Numbered from the stretch's first letter, positions 31,124 through 41,325 are shown. The stretch is DNA of 64,000 bases from an uncultured SAR86 cluster bacterium (GCA_902557575.1 CACEAR010000001.1:124001-188000); one strand, 5' to 3'. The notes: generated from the sequence alone by a model not told the origin. Numbers and translations are program-made.

Positions 31124-32181
31124 TGTCGGTATCTACAGACAAAAACTTTGATGAAAAGCTTCTTAAGCTTCAGTCCTGGCTTAAGGAACTTTATGGTGAT
31201 TGTGAAGTTATACCTCATGAAAGCTCAATTGCTTCAGGCTTTTCTAATGAAACTTTTGTCTTCGATGTAAAAGGTAAAAATGTTTCGGAAAGTCTTGTTT
31301 TAAGGCTTAGACCAACTGGATATCAGGTGTTTCCTGACTATGATTTAAAAATGCAGGCTTCGATTATGAAGCTTCTAAGATTAAAGGGCCTCCCTACTCC
31401 AGAAATAATATTTGAAAACTATAATGATGATATTTTAGGTTCCGAGTTTTATGTGATGAGGTGTATTGATGGAGAAGCACCAAGCGATAATCCTCCTCAT
31501 CATATGGATCCAGAGGGAATGATGGGGAAAGGGACTCCCGAGCAAAGATATTCAGTTTGGTCTGGTTGGGTAAATAATTTATCTTCATTTCATAGTTTGG
31601 ATTTATCAACTGAAGAGGTCTTGAGTTGTGGCTTCAAGAATACAGATGATTCGCTCGGCACAGAGTTGGATTATTACAAGGAGTTTTTAAATTGGGGTAT
31701 GGATGGAGAAAAGCATCCTGTTTGCTCAAATGCTCATGATTGGCTGGTTGCCAATAAGCCAGAATTACAAAAAATTTCCATGTGCTGGGGCGACTCAAGA
31801 ATAGGCAATGTCTTATATAAAGACTATAAAGCATCTGCACTTCTTGATTGGGAGATGGCATGCATGGGAGATCCATTAATGGATCTAGCTTGGGGTTTCG
31901 CTGTAGACGAATGTAATAGTTTGGGGCTTGGTGTCCCCCGACTTGATGGCTCCATGAGTCAGAGCGAGGGTATAGAGATTTGGGAAAATAAAACTGGTTT
32001 GTCTGCAGAAAATATAAATTACTTTAGGGTCTTAGCCTTATTTAAGTTTTCGGTAATTATGGTAAGGGTTGCAAAGCGATTAATATTTAATGAAATTATG
32101 CCGCTTGATTCAGACTTCCATTTAAATAATTTTACTACCGAGTATCTAGACAGTGAGGTCGCTAGAGTTTCTAAACTTTAA
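31123..32181 (+). CDS. Phosphotransferase family protein (APH / ACAD10-like kinase fold)
   Basis: CWGDSRIGNVLY, ALLDWEMACMGDPLMDLAW. Confidence 0.85.
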   Translation: MSVSTDKNFDEKLLKLQSWLKELYGDCEVIPHESSIASGFSNETFVFDVKGKNVSESLVLRLRPTGYQVFPDYDLKMQASIMKLLRLKGLPTPEIIFENYNDDILGSEFYVMRCIDGEAPSDNPPHHMDPEGMMGKGTPEQRYSVWSGWVNNLSSFHSLDLSTEEVLSCGFKNTDDSLGTELDYYKEFLNWGMDGEKHPVCSNAHDWLVANKPELQKISMCWGDSRIGNVLYKDYKASALLDWEMACMGDPLMDLAWGFAVDECNSLGLGVPRLDGSMSQSEGIEIWENKTGLSAENINYFRVLALFKFSVIMVRVAKRLIFNEIMPLDSDFHLNNFTTEYLDSEVARVSKL

Positions 32182-32915
32182 ATATTTATCTTAGCAACTG
32201 TATTACAAATATCTTCATGAATACAAACTTCAGCATATTGATCAAAGCTAGTCGGATCTTTGTTAATAATTATTAATTTTTTTCCATTTTGAACAGCAAA
32301 ACCTGGGAGCGAAGCAACGGGTTGTACCTGAAGAGATGAACCCAATACGATTAAAATATCACTTTCGATTATTTTATCTTTAGATCTTTCAAAATCATTC
32401 ATATTCATAGGTTGCCCAAAAGAAATTGTTGCAACTTTTACTAAGCCAAAACATGATGGGCAGTTAGGAATTTCTTCATTATTGGAGATAGCCCTATGAA
32501 ATGGTTTTAAGCTTAACTCCCTGTCACAATCTAAGCACTTAGCTTTTGTTGCATTGCCATGGACTTCTATTATTCTCTCGCTATCAATCCCTGATCTATG
32601 ATGAAGTCCATCTATGTTTTGCGTAATGATAAAGCCATCTTTTTTGTCTAAAACTTCTTTTACAAATAAATGTCCTGTATTAGGTTTTATTCTTTCTATA
32701 GTTTCGTTAAGAGCTATGTTTCGTTCCCAAGAAAGTTGTCTTGCCTTATGGCTGCTTAAGAAATCTCGAAACATGATTGGCTTATTAGTCTTCCAGAAAC
32801 CGTTATCGCTTCTAAAATCTGGCAAACCTGAGTTAGTGCTAATTCCAGCGCCTGATAAAAAGACTATATTTTTAGATTCTTTTATTAAATTCTGAATTTT
32901 AAGAACTTTGTCCAT
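32178..32915 (-). CDS. Sir2 family NAD-dependent deacylase
   Basis: LSGAGISTNSGLPDFRS, TQNIDGLHHRSG, HGNATKAKCLDC zinc cysteines. Confidence 0.93.
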   Translation of the reverse strand: MDKVLKIQNLIKESKNIVFLSGAGISTNSGLPDFRSDNGFWKTNKPIMFRDFLSSHKARQLSWERNIALNETIERIKPNTGHLFVKEVLDKKDGFIITQNIDGLHHRSGIDSERIIEVHGNATKAKCLDCDRELSLKPFHRAISNNEEIPNCPSCFGLVKVATISFGQPMNMNDFERSKDKIIESDILIVLGSSLQVQPVASLPGFAVQNGKKLIIINKDPTSFDQYAEVCIHEDICNTVAKINI

Positions 32916-32921
32916 TTGTCA

Positions 32922-33566
32922 CTACTGAGTGACTACAGATTGATATGTAAGGGATAGTTTTGAAACATCAAAAGGTGGTCTAAAGAATCCAAAGTATTCA
33001 CCATTCTGATTAATTAAAATTATATTATTGACGTGGTTACTGAGCTCTTCTATAGAGTGCATCTCGTGTTTCATTGGTTTGACTTTTGCAACATTCAATT
33101 GTGTTGTTAGGCTTAATAAAGTTGGTCTCTCGGCCCTTACACCAACAAAGCTTGAATCGAATCTAGAAGCATAAAAGTTTATATCTTCTGCAGAATCTCT
33201 TTCAGGGTCTATAGTAACTAAGATCCATTGCTTGTCATCAAGCTCAAAATCTTTTTCTCTGAGAGCATTAATGAGTTTCCTTAACTCACTCATTGTTACT
33301 GGACACTCTGAAGGACAGCTACTAAAACCAAAATACATTATTGTCCATTTACCCTGTAAGTCTGATTTTGTGAAGTAAGAGCCATCCTCTCTTTCCATAC
33401 TAAAGTCTGAAAGCTCAATGGGTTGTTGTAATTTATAAAAGCCATTTATTAATAGTTCTTCATCGCTAAGTATTCTTGGAGCCGTTAACTTATTCACAAA
33501 TCCAAAAAGTATTGTTGCTATGAAGACAAAAATAAGGAGTAAGGAAAGTCTTATATTATTCTTCAT
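32922..33566 (-). CDS. SCO1/SenC copper chaperone
   Basis: GFSSCPSECPVTMSEL (CxxxC); cytochrome oxidase cluster. Confidence 0.93.
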   Translation of the reverse strand: MKNNIRLSLLLIFVFIATILFGFVNKLTAPRILSDEELLINGFYKLQQPIELSDFSMEREDGSYFTKSDLQGKWTIMYFGFSSCPSECPVTMSELRKLINALREKDFELDDKQWILVTIDPERDSAEDINFYASRFDSSFVGVRAERPTLLSLTTQLNVAKVKPMKHEMHSIEELSNHVNNIILINQNGEYFGFFRPPFDVSKLSLTYQSVVTQ

Positions 33567-33567
33567 A

Positions 33568-34425
33568 TCAAATAAAGTGATCTACCAAGAGAGCAAAAAA
33601 TATAAGAAAAATGTAATAAATAGAGTATTTAAATGAAGTCATTGGATATTCATCGTCATCAGTTAAATACATTTTTACTGATGAATATAAATAAAATAAT
33701 CCAAGCCCAAGTGCTGTAAATAAATATATATTTCCTGACATTAATACGATAAAAGGAAGCAGGCTAACTAGCACTAGCAGAATTGTGTATAAAATAATTT
33801 GAAGTTTTGTAAATCTTACTCCATGGGTAACTGGCAGCATGGGTATAGACTCTCTTGCGTAATCGTCCTTTCTATAAATAGCAAGAGCCCAAAAATGTGG
33901 AGGCGTCCAAACAAAAATTATTAAGACTAAAAGAAGTGCATTTGGATCAATTGAATTAGTTACTGATGTCCATCCTAAAAGTGGTGGCGCTGCACCAGCC
34001 AGGCCTCCAATAACTATATTTTGAGGTGTCGCTCTTTTTAAGAAAACTGTATAAATGAAAGCATATCCAATTAAGGAGGCTACTGTAAGAGCTGCTGTAA
34101 GAGTATTTACTTGGCTAACAAGAATAGCTGTTCCAGCGACCATCAATGCAAGTGCAAAAATGCTAGCATTAAAAGTGGTGATTTCGCCTTGTGGAAGTGG
34201 ACGGTTAGAGGTTCGAGCCATATTTGCATCTATATTTCTATCTATAATTTGATTAATAGTTGCGGCGGAGGACGCACATAACCCTATGCCGATCATAGAA
34301 ATAATAACCAAATAGATTGACGGTAGAGTTTTTGATGCTAGAAGCATTCCAACAATTGCTGTTATGAGCATCATTAAAACTACCTTAGGTTTTGTAAGCT
34401 CAAGGTAGTTTTTTAAAACATTCAT
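33568..34425 (-). CDS. cyoE: Heme O synthase (protoheme IX farnesyltransferase)
   Basis: NQIIDRNIDANMARTSNRPLPQGEIT, YRKDDYARESIPMLPVTHG, polytopic. Confidence 0.95.
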   Translation of the reverse strand: MNVLKNYLELTKPKVVLMMLITAIVGMLLASKTLPSIYLVIISMIGIGLCASSAATINQIIDRNIDANMARTSNRPLPQGEITTFNASIFALALMVAGTAILVSQVNTLTAALTVASLIGYAFIYTVFLKRATPQNIVIGGLAGAAPPLLGWTSVTNSIDPNALLLVLIIFVWTPPHFWALAIYRKDDYARESIPMLPVTHGVRFTKLQIILYTILLVLVSLLPFIVLMSGNIYLFTALGLGLFYLYSSVKMYLTDDDEYPMTSFKYSIYYIFLIFFALLVDHFI

Positions 34426-35396
34426 TTTTTGAAAGCTAAGTAGTTAACAAGCAAAGTAACCAATAGTAACATTGCTGCGATAAGATTATGAGCAATTGCA
34501 ATATACAAAGGTAAAACATAGACCACATTCATAATTCCTAGAGAAATTTGTAATAGCAGGACTAGTCCTAATGTTGATGATAAAGGGGCAGCATTTGTAA
34601 ACCATAAACAGCCAATCAAAATTAACATAAAGAATGTCAAAACAAGGGCTGTAACTCTATGTGAATAATGTATAGCAACTCGTGCTGGGTTTTCTAAAAG
34701 CCCATAAAGATAGTTTGGCCCCACCTCTTGTTTGAGATTGAATCCTGATTCGAAGTCCATCTCTGGATAGTAGCTACCCTGACAGGTTGGGAAATCTGGG
34801 CATGCAAGTGAAGCATAGTTAGTGCTTGTCCATGCACCAAGAAATATCTGAACAAGCAAAACAATCAAACACACTAATGCAAGATACCTATACTTCCTAA
34901 TATCTATATAGTTTAAAAATCTGAAGTCGGCTGCTTTTAAAAATATAAAAAAGAATAAACTCAGTGTAATAAATCCACCAAAGAGATGACCTGTAACTAT
35001 TATAGGAAGGAGTTTTAAGCTTACGGTCAAATAACCAAAAAGGCCTTGGCAACAAATAAAAAATAGTAAAAAGATTGAAAGATTTCTTAATGAGTTATCA
35101 ACTTTATATCTGATCGCAAAAAATACAAGGAAGATTGCAATCAGACCAAGCATCGCAGCAAAATACCTATGAACAACCTCAGGTATTGCTTTATCGATCT
35201 CATATGGAAATGTTGGATACCTGCTTTCAGCAAGCGCTATTTCTGAATCAGTTATTGGAAAAGTTACAAATCCGTAGCATCCGGGCCAATCTGGACAACC
35301 CAAACCCGCATCTACAAGTCTTGTCCAGGCTCCTAAAGCAATTACAACTATTGCAAATAGTCCGCCAAAAAGAGATATGTTTCTTATATTTATCAT
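34422..35396 (-). CDS. ctaA: Heme A synthase (COX15/CtaA)
   Basis: TRLVDAGLGCPDWPGCYG, EVVHRYFA, HYSHRVTAL, LACPDFPTCQG. Confidence 0.95.
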   Translation of the reverse strand: MINIRNISLFGGLFAIVVIALGAWTRLVDAGLGCPDWPGCYGFVTFPITDSEIALAESRYPTFPYEIDKAIPEVVHRYFAAMLGLIAIFLVFFAIRYKVDNSLRNLSIFLLFFICCQGLFGYLTVSLKLLPIIVTGHLFGGFITLSLFFFIFLKAADFRFLNYIDIRKYRYLALVCLIVLLVQIFLGAWTSTNYASLACPDFPTCQGSYYPEMDFESGFNLKQEVGPNYLYGLLENPARVAIHYSHRVTALVLTFFMLILIGCLWFTNAAPLSSTLGLVLLLQISLGIMNVVYVLPLYIAIAHNLIAAMLLLVTLLVNYLAFKK

Positions 35397-35944
35397 ATTA
35401 GTACCTTTAGGTCTTTCAGAATCTTTTTGGGAGTTAGATCATTTGGAAAATACATGACTAGTCTTCCATATGGATCAATTATAAAAATATAGCTTGAGGA
35501 AATGACAGATTCCTCAGATAAGTTTAATAATAGATCTTTAAACTCTGATTCTGCATCAATAAAAATTTCTAGTCTTGGGAAATCATTTTCAATATTCTCG
35601 AGAAAGCTATCTTCCGGTTTATACTCAAAAAAGACAATTCTTTTTACTCTATTAATATCTCTGTTAAGAGCCACATTGAGTTGTTTCATTAATCTGCTGT
35701 TCTCAAGGGTTTTCCCTTCGTTATTATGATAAATTCCCATCACCCACTTACCATCTTCAAAGTCCAGCTTGAGGTTTTTTGTTGAGGACATCTCCATTCC
35801 TGTTATATCAGTAAACTCGCTGAAAAATATGCCATTATTTTTGGTAGCTTCAGGCCCAAAACCAAATCTAAAAGCAAGTGTTGATGAAACAATTACTATT
35901 AGAGGCGTCAGCAATAGAAAGAGTAAGAAAGCTTTTTTATTCAT
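35393..35944 (-). CDS. Cytochrome oxidase-associated membrane-anchored protein, thioredoxin-like fold without Cys pair
   Basis: One N-terminal TM plus a domain resembling SCO (FEDGKWVMGIYHN..., SSSYIFIIDPYGRLVMYFP); position between SURF1 and ctaA. Confidence 0.6.
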   Translation of the reverse strand: MNKKAFLLFLLLTPLIVIVSSTLAFRFGFGPEATKNNGIFFSEFTDITGMEMSSTKNLKLDFEDGKWVMGIYHNNEGKTLENSRLMKQLNVALNRDINRVKRIVFFEYKPEDSFLENIENDFPRLEIFIDAESEFKDLLLNLSEESVISSSYIFIIDPYGRLVMYFPNDLTPKKILKDLKVLI

Positions 35945-36632
35945 TTGATGATTTCCTCAAAAAATATAAATACATAATTGATAATGCTATGAACATTGCG
36001 AACCATTGACCGGCATAACCATAGTGTTTTACCGGTGGCATATTTGCAACAACGGGTTTTAAGTATACAAAGTTAGTATCTGGCCTATAGTCAGATAGGA
36101 GGATAAATTTAACAATTTCTTCTTCAAATAAAGACTCTAATGCGCTTATTGATTTGCTCTGAGATATCTTTGGCCAAGTATTTGTAAAAATATCTTCTGA
36201 TAATATTAATCCCATCTCTGGCGCTTCTAGAACCCCTGAAACCGAAACATTCTCATTATCAGAAATGCTAATAAAGCTAACTTGATCTCTGCTTTGTGGC
36301 TGTTTTATCCAGCCAAAATCAACCAACATTACCTTGTTGTCTTCTATAAAGACTGGAGCTAAAACCTTAAAACCTAATATCCCTTTATGAATTACATTAT
36401 CGAGATATATTATTCTTTCATCATCAAGCTTGCCGCTAATATAAACTCTCTCCCATTTTTGAGAGTCAGAGGAGAATTCAATGGCTTGACCTGTCTGCTG
36501 TAACTCAAACGCTTCAATAATTTCTGTTTTTTCATTTCCTCTATTGATCTGCCAAAAGCCCAGAACAACAAAAACAATTGAGAAAAATATATAAAAAATT
36601 GTCGCTGCTTGCCTTGATTTAGTTAATTTCAT
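35937..36632 (-). CDS. SURF1 family protein
   Basis: GFWQINRGNEKTEII, two terminal TMs, HYGYAGQWFAMFIAL. Confidence 0.9.
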   Translation of the reverse strand: MKLTKSRQAATIFYIFFSIVFVVLGFWQINRGNEKTEIIEAFELQQTGQAIEFSSDSQKWERVYISGKLDDERIIYLDNVIHKGILGFKVLAPVFIEDNKVMLVDFGWIKQPQSRDQVSFISISDNENVSVSGVLEAPEMGLILSEDIFTNTWPKISQSKSISALESLFEEEIVKFILLSDYRPDTNFVYLKPVVANMPPVKHYGYAGQWFAMFIALSIMYLYFLRKSSNE

Positions 36633-36656
36633 CTTTACCTATACAATACAAAGGTT

Positions 36657-36875
36657 ATGTCAGTAAAAAGCATCATTATAGTATTAATAATAGGAATTCT
36701 CTTGAGCTTAGCCTCGAGTCTATTTTTCCTATTTAAGGATAGAGGTGAAGGAAAAAGAACTGTATATGGTTTGGGCATTAGGGTCACTTTGGCAATTTTA
36801 TTAATAATTTTAGTAGCATATGGTTTATCAACTGGTGAACTTGGCAATTCTTATATAGCTTCGGAAAGTTTATAA
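36657..36875 (+). CDS. Twin-TM small protein (DUF2909-like)
   Basis: 72 aa, two TM segments, lodged between SURF1 and cox3 on the opposite strand as in other gammaproteobacteria. Confidence 0.7.
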   Translation: MSVKSIIIVLIIGILLSLASSLFFLFKDRGEGKRTVYGLGIRVTLAILLIILVAYGLSTGELGNSYIASESL

Positions 36876-37775
36876 AATATAAACGAATAGGAACAACATA
36901 ACCCAAACAACATCTACAAAGTGCCAATACCAAGATGCGGCTTCGAAACCAAAATGTTTGTGCTCATTAAAGTGTCCATAAAATACAGATCTTATAAGCA
37001 TAACTGCAAGCATAAGGCCGCCTAACATTACATGGAATCCGTGGAATCCGGTCAACATAAAGAAAGTTGATCCATAAATTCCTGAATTTAGAGTAAGTCC
37101 AAAATGCTCATAAGCCTCATAGTATTCAGCTGCTTGAAGACCAACAAAAATTAGAGCAAGTAAAACTGTAATACCAAGCCAAATATTGAATGTTTTTTTG
37201 TTTCCTTTCTTCAGCCCCAGATGAGCAAAGTGAACTGTGACACTAGAGCTAAGCAATACGATAGTGTTATAAAGAGGTAGCCAGTGGCTAATATTTTCCC
37301 ATCCGGGAAAGCTCATACTTTTTGCAGCTATGACAAAAGCTTTACCTCCATCAGGAGTATTTATTAGTGGCCACGTAGCTTCAAAATCTTGCCATAGCAT
37401 ATTAGCAAGGCCTTTTTCTCCTTCACCCCCTAACCATGGAACTGCGAAAGATCTTACATAGAACAAAGCTCCAAAGAAAGCTGCAAAGAACATTACTTCA
37501 GAAAATATAAACCACGCCATCCCGTAAACAAAAGACTGAGAAAGTTGTGCGCTTTCTAGACCAGCATTGTTTTCTTTAACAACCTGCCTGAACCAAAAAA
37601 ATAGCGTTGCTAAGAAACAAGCTAGGCCTGTATATAAAATTAAGCTTGCATTGCTTTCAGGATTATCAAGAGAATTTATTGTTGATGAAGCACCAATTAT
37701 TACAATGAACAAAGAAAAGGCAGCAAAAATAGGGAATTTGCTCGACTCAGGAACATAATATTTTTGATATTCCAT
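36870..37775 (-). CDS. coxC: Cytochrome c oxidase subunit III (ORF open to 37829; likely start MEYQKYYVP)
   Basis: SEVMFFAAFFGALFY, LTGFHGFHVMLGG, YWHFVDVVWV. Confidence 0.95.
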   Translation of the reverse strand: MEYQKYYVPESSKFPIFAAFSLFIVIIGASSTINSLDNPESNASLILYTGLACFLATLFFWFRQVVKENNAGLESAQLSQSFVYGMAWFIFSEVMFFAAFFGALFYVRSFAVPWLGGEGEKGLANMLWQDFEATWPLINTPDGGKAFVIAAKSMSFPGWENISHWLPLYNTIVLLSSSVTVHFAHLGLKKGNKKTFNIWLGITVLLALIFVGLQAAEYYEAYEHFGLTLNSGIYGSTFFMLTGFHGFHVMLGGLMLAVMLIRSVFYGHFNEHKHFGFEAASWYWHFVDVVWVMLFLFVYIL

Positions 37776-37776
37776 T

Positions 37777-38328
37777 CTATCTTCCATCGTGATGTGCCAT
37801 CTCCATGTCATTATAGTTAGTGATATCAAAGATAGTATATGAAAGAGCTACATTATTAATACTTTCAGGCATATTGCTATCGAAAATAAATCTGACTGGC
37901 AGAAGAGCTTCTTCGCCAGGCGCAAGGAATTGCTCTTCAAAACAAAAACATTCTAATTTTTTTAAATATTCGTTTGCATTGCTTGGAGCAACGCTAGGAA
38001 CTGCCCTTGCAGTCATTGGTTTATCTGTATTATTTTTTACAAAGAACGTTGCATTACTGTACTTGCCAGTTTTCACTTTCATAATCTTTTCAGATGGTTT
38101 AAATACCCAAGGCATTTGCTCAGCATTGTGAGAAACAAATTGGATTGTTAAATCTCTTCCAGTATTTGATTCGTAGCTGGTTCCCTCCTCTGATTGCGAA
38201 ATCTTTCCATTTAAACCTGTCACTTCACAAAAAACATCGTAAAGAGGAACTAGCGCAAATGAAAAAAAGAACATCCCAAAAACTGCAAGTGACAGATATT
38301 TAAGAGTTCTTTTAGCAGAATTATTCAT
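37777..38328 (-). CDS. Cytochrome c oxidase assembly protein CtaG/Cox11
   Basis: VPLYDVFCEVTGLNGK, CFCFEEQFLAPGEEALLPVRF. Confidence 0.95.
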   Translation of the reverse strand: MNNSAKRTLKYLSLAVFGMFFFSFALVPLYDVFCEVTGLNGKISQSEEGTSYESNTGRDLTIQFVSHNAEQMPWVFKPSEKIMKVKTGKYSNATFFVKNNTDKPMTARAVPSVAPSNANEYLKKLECFCFEEQFLAPGEEALLPVRFIFDSNMPESINNVALSYTIFDITNYNDMEMAHHDGR

Positions 38329-39911
38329 TAGTTGACTTTAGGTGGTGTTGAAAACGTATGATAGGGTGCAGGTGATTCAACTGACCACTCCAAACCTCTT
38401 GCTCCTTCCCAAACTTGAGGAGTAGCTTTCTTTCCACCCATTACTGTTTTAAGAACAATAAATAAGAATAAGATTTGAGAAGCCCCAAATAAGAAAGCTC
38501 CCGCAGTTGAAACCATATTCCAGTCTGCAAACTGAAGGGCATAGTCTGGATATCTCCTTGGCATTCCTGCCAATCCAATCCAGTGCTGAGGGAAAAATGT
38601 GACATTTACTCCCACAAACGAAAGCCAGAAATGCAATCTGCCCATTCTTTCGTCATACATGTTGCCTGTCCACTTTGGTATCCAGTAATAAACTGCTGCC
38701 ATTATTGAAAATATTGATCCAGGCACTAGGACGTAATGGAAATGAGCCACTACAAAATAAGTATCATGGTATTGAAAATCAGCGGGTACTATTGAAAGCA
38801 TAAGTCCTGAGAATCCACCAATTGTAAAGAGAACTACAAAGGAAATTGCAAATAGCATTGGAGTTTCATAAGTGATGGAACCTTTGAACATTGTTGCAAC
38901 CCAGTTAAACACCTTCACTCCAGTTGGAACTGCTATAAGCATCGTTGCCCACATAAAGAAAAGCTCAGCTGCTAGTGGCATACCAACTGTAAACATGTGA
39001 TGAGCCCAAACAACAAAAGAAAGAATTGCAATAGATAACATCGCCCAAACCATAGATGAATAACCAAATAGCTGTTTTCTGGAGAAAGTCTCAATAATAT
39101 GAGAGACAATTCCAAAGGCTGGCAAAATCATAATGTAAACTTCGGGGTGACCGAAGAACCAAAAAATATGCTGAAATAATACCGGATCACCACCGCCAGC
39201 TGCATTAAAGAAGCTTGTACCAAAATGGATATCCATTAACATCATAGTTACTGCACCAGCTAGAACCGGCATAACAGCAATAAGAAGATAAGCAGTAATT
39301 AACCATGACCATACAAAGAGTGGCATCTTCATTAAATCCATTCCTGGAGCTCTCATATTCATTATGGTTACGATTACGTTAATAGATCCCATAATTGATG
39401 ACGCTCCCATAATGTGAACCGAGAAAATGAAAAAGGTAACACTCGGAGGTGCATATGTTGTAGAGAGAGGTGCATAAAATGTCCATCCAAAATTTGGTGC
39501 TCCACCTTCCATGAATAATGAAGAGAGTAAAATACCAAACGCAAATGGAAGTAGCCAAAAACTTAAATTATTTAATCGTGGGAGAGCCATATCTGGAGCC
39601 CCGACCATCATAGGTACAAGCCAGTTGGCTAATCCAACAAAGGCTGGCATTACAGCTCCAAAAACCATAATAAGTCCATGAAGTGTGAGCATCTGGTTAT
39701 AGAACTCTGGTTCTACTATCTGCATCCCAGGCTGGAAAAGCTCGGCCCTGATAACCATTGCCATTGCTCCGCCTATTAAGAACATTGCAAAACTAAACCA
39801 TAGATATAATGTACCTATATCTTTATGGTTAGTTGTAAGAAGCCATCTCATCAAGCCTTTTGCAGGGCCGTGATGATGATCATCATGGTGGCTTTCAATA
39901 ACTGAGCTCAT
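38328..39911 (-). CDS. coxA: Cytochrome c oxidase subunit I (aa3-type)
   Basis: FWFFGHPEVYIMILPAFGIVSHI, HDTYFVVAHFHYVL. Confidence 0.97.
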   Translation of the reverse strand: MSSVIESHHDDHHHGPAKGLMRWLLTTNHKDIGTLYLWFSFAMFLIGGAMAMVIRAELFQPGMQIVEPEFYNQMLTLHGLIMVFGAVMPAFVGLANWLVPMMVGAPDMALPRLNNLSFWLLPFAFGILLSSLFMEGGAPNFGWTFYAPLSTTYAPPSVTFFIFSVHIMGASSIMGSINVIVTIMNMRAPGMDLMKMPLFVWSWLITAYLLIAVMPVLAGAVTMMLMDIHFGTSFFNAAGGGDPVLFQHIFWFFGHPEVYIMILPAFGIVSHIIETFSRKQLFGYSSMVWAMLSIAILSFVVWAHHMFTVGMPLAAELFFMWATMLIAVPTGVKVFNWVATMFKGSITYETPMLFAISFVVLFTIGGFSGLMLSIVPADFQYHDTYFVVAHFHYVLVPGSIFSIMAAVYYWIPKWTGNMYDERMGRLHFWLSFVGVNVTFFPQHWIGLAGMPRRYPDYALQFADWNMVSTAGAFLFGASQILFLFIVLKTVMGGKKATPQVWEGARGLEWSVESPAPYHTFSTPPKVN

Positions 39912-39926
39912 AATTTACCTCGCTAA

Positions 39927-41081
39927 TTAAATTTTTGGTTTTTTATATTCAACTATATCTGATGGAACAACGTATTCTCCATCACCGTTTTCGGCATTAC
40001 CCCATGCCTGTCTTGTATATGTTATAACTGCAGCCATATCAACTTCAGATAGTTGGTTTGCAAATGATTGCATAGCGGCTCCTTGAACACCCTCCATTAG
40101 AATTTCTACATTCCTATCTTTATCGAACATTACAATGTCGCTTCCAGCAAGAGCAGGAAATATAGGAGGGAGCCCCTCACCATTCATCTGGTGACAGGCA
40201 ACACAGTTCTTTTGGTAAACTCCTTCGCCTCTTTGTGTAAGTTCGGCAAGTGACCATTCTTTTTCTGTTAGTTCAGCAAGCTTTATTGCTTCTTCTTTCT
40301 TTGATAATACCCAGTCGCTGTATTCATCCTTTTCTACAACCTTAACAACTACCGGCATAAAACCATGATTCTTTCCACAGAGTTCTGTGCAATTACCTCT
40401 GTAAATGCCTGTTTCTTCTGCTCTAGTCCATGCTGTATTAATAAATCCAGGAATTGCATCTTGTTTAATTGCAAAATCTGGAACCCACCATGAGTGTATT
40501 ACGTCATTAGCAGTTATTAAAAATCTTACTCTTGTGTCAACCGGGATTATTAGAGGCTCATCAACTTCTAATAGATAGTTTTCGCCTTTTGGAACAAGGT
40601 TATAAATTTCATCTTGGTCTGTACTAAGGTTTGAGAAAAAATTAATGTCATCTTCGAGATACTTATATTCCCACTTCCATTGATATCCAACAACTTGAAT
40701 ATTAATTTCGCCCTCTTCATCGTCATAGATCTCTGTTAGAGTTTTTGATGCCGGAACTGCCATTGCTATTAAAATAAGGAAAGGGACTACAGTCCATGCA
40801 ACTTCAAGCTTTGTGCTTTCATGAAAAGTGGATGGATTTGGATTTCTTTTCTTTGTATATCTAAAAAGGGAATAGAACATAACTGAAAAGACAACTGCAC
40901 CGATAGCAACACAAATATAAAAAATAAGCATGTGTAATTCAAAAACATCTCTACTTACCTGTGTAACGCCTTCCCTCATATTTAAAGCATCCCAGTCTGA
41001 AAAAACTTTAGATGGATATAGCGATAACATAAATAGTGCTACATAAGCACTTTTGCTTAAATTATTAATTTTTTTAAACAC
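39927..41081 (-). CDS. coxB: Cytochrome c oxidase subunit II with fused C-terminal cytochrome c domain
   Basis: CuA motif CTELCGKNHGFM; C-terminal CVACHQMNGEGLPPIFPALAGS. Confidence 0.96.
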   Translation of the reverse strand: MFKKINNLSKSAYVALFMLSLYPSKVFSDWDALNMREGVTQVSRDVFELHMLIFYICVAIGAVVFSVMFYSLFRYTKKRNPNPSTFHESTKLEVAWTVVPFLILIAMAVPASKTLTEIYDDEEGEINIQVVGYQWKWEYKYLEDDINFFSNLSTDQDEIYNLVPKGENYLLEVDEPLIIPVDTRVRFLITANDVIHSWWVPDFAIKQDAIPGFINTAWTRAEETGIYRGNCTELCGKNHGFMPVVVKVVEKDEYSDWVLSKKEEAIKLAELTEKEWSLAELTQRGEGVYQKNCVACHQMNGEGLPPIFPALAGSDIVMFDKDRNVEILMEGVQGAAMQSFANQLSEVDMAAVITYTRQAWGNAENGDGEYVVPSDIVEYKKPKI

Positions 41082-41190
41082 TTCCCTTTTCCGTTAATAA
41101 ATTCTGTTTATATTATATTATAAAATTCTATTATATTAATAGTGTTTTTTTACTTAATCCAAGGCATTATACTTAAGTAATAGAATATAT

Positions 41191-41325
41191 CTATTCGCTT
41201 TTATATTCTTCGAAATCACAGCTTACGCAAAAGATCCTCTTGTCATCTGCGCTAAGGGCAATAGTGTCTTTCTTCTTGCAGTTTGGGCATATTGCGCCTG
41301 CAACAAACCTTCTAAAATCATTCAT
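41191..41325 (-). CDS. YheV-like zinc-ribbon protein (44 aa, absent from ORF track)
   Basis: Own translation MNDFRRFVAGAICPNCKKKDTIALSADDKRIFCVSCDFEEYKSE*; RFVAGAxCPxC...CxxC as in YheV; overlaps the aroE stop by 8 nt. Confidence 0.8.
   Translation of the reverse strand: MNDFRRFVAGAICPNCKKKDTIALSADDKRIFCVSCDFEEYKSE

Noticed and set aside
41082-41190. AT-rich repeat-like block (tattatattataaaattctattatatta) upstream of coxB
   Set aside because: Looks like low-complexity AT promoter region; no clean repeat unit or structure beyond composition.
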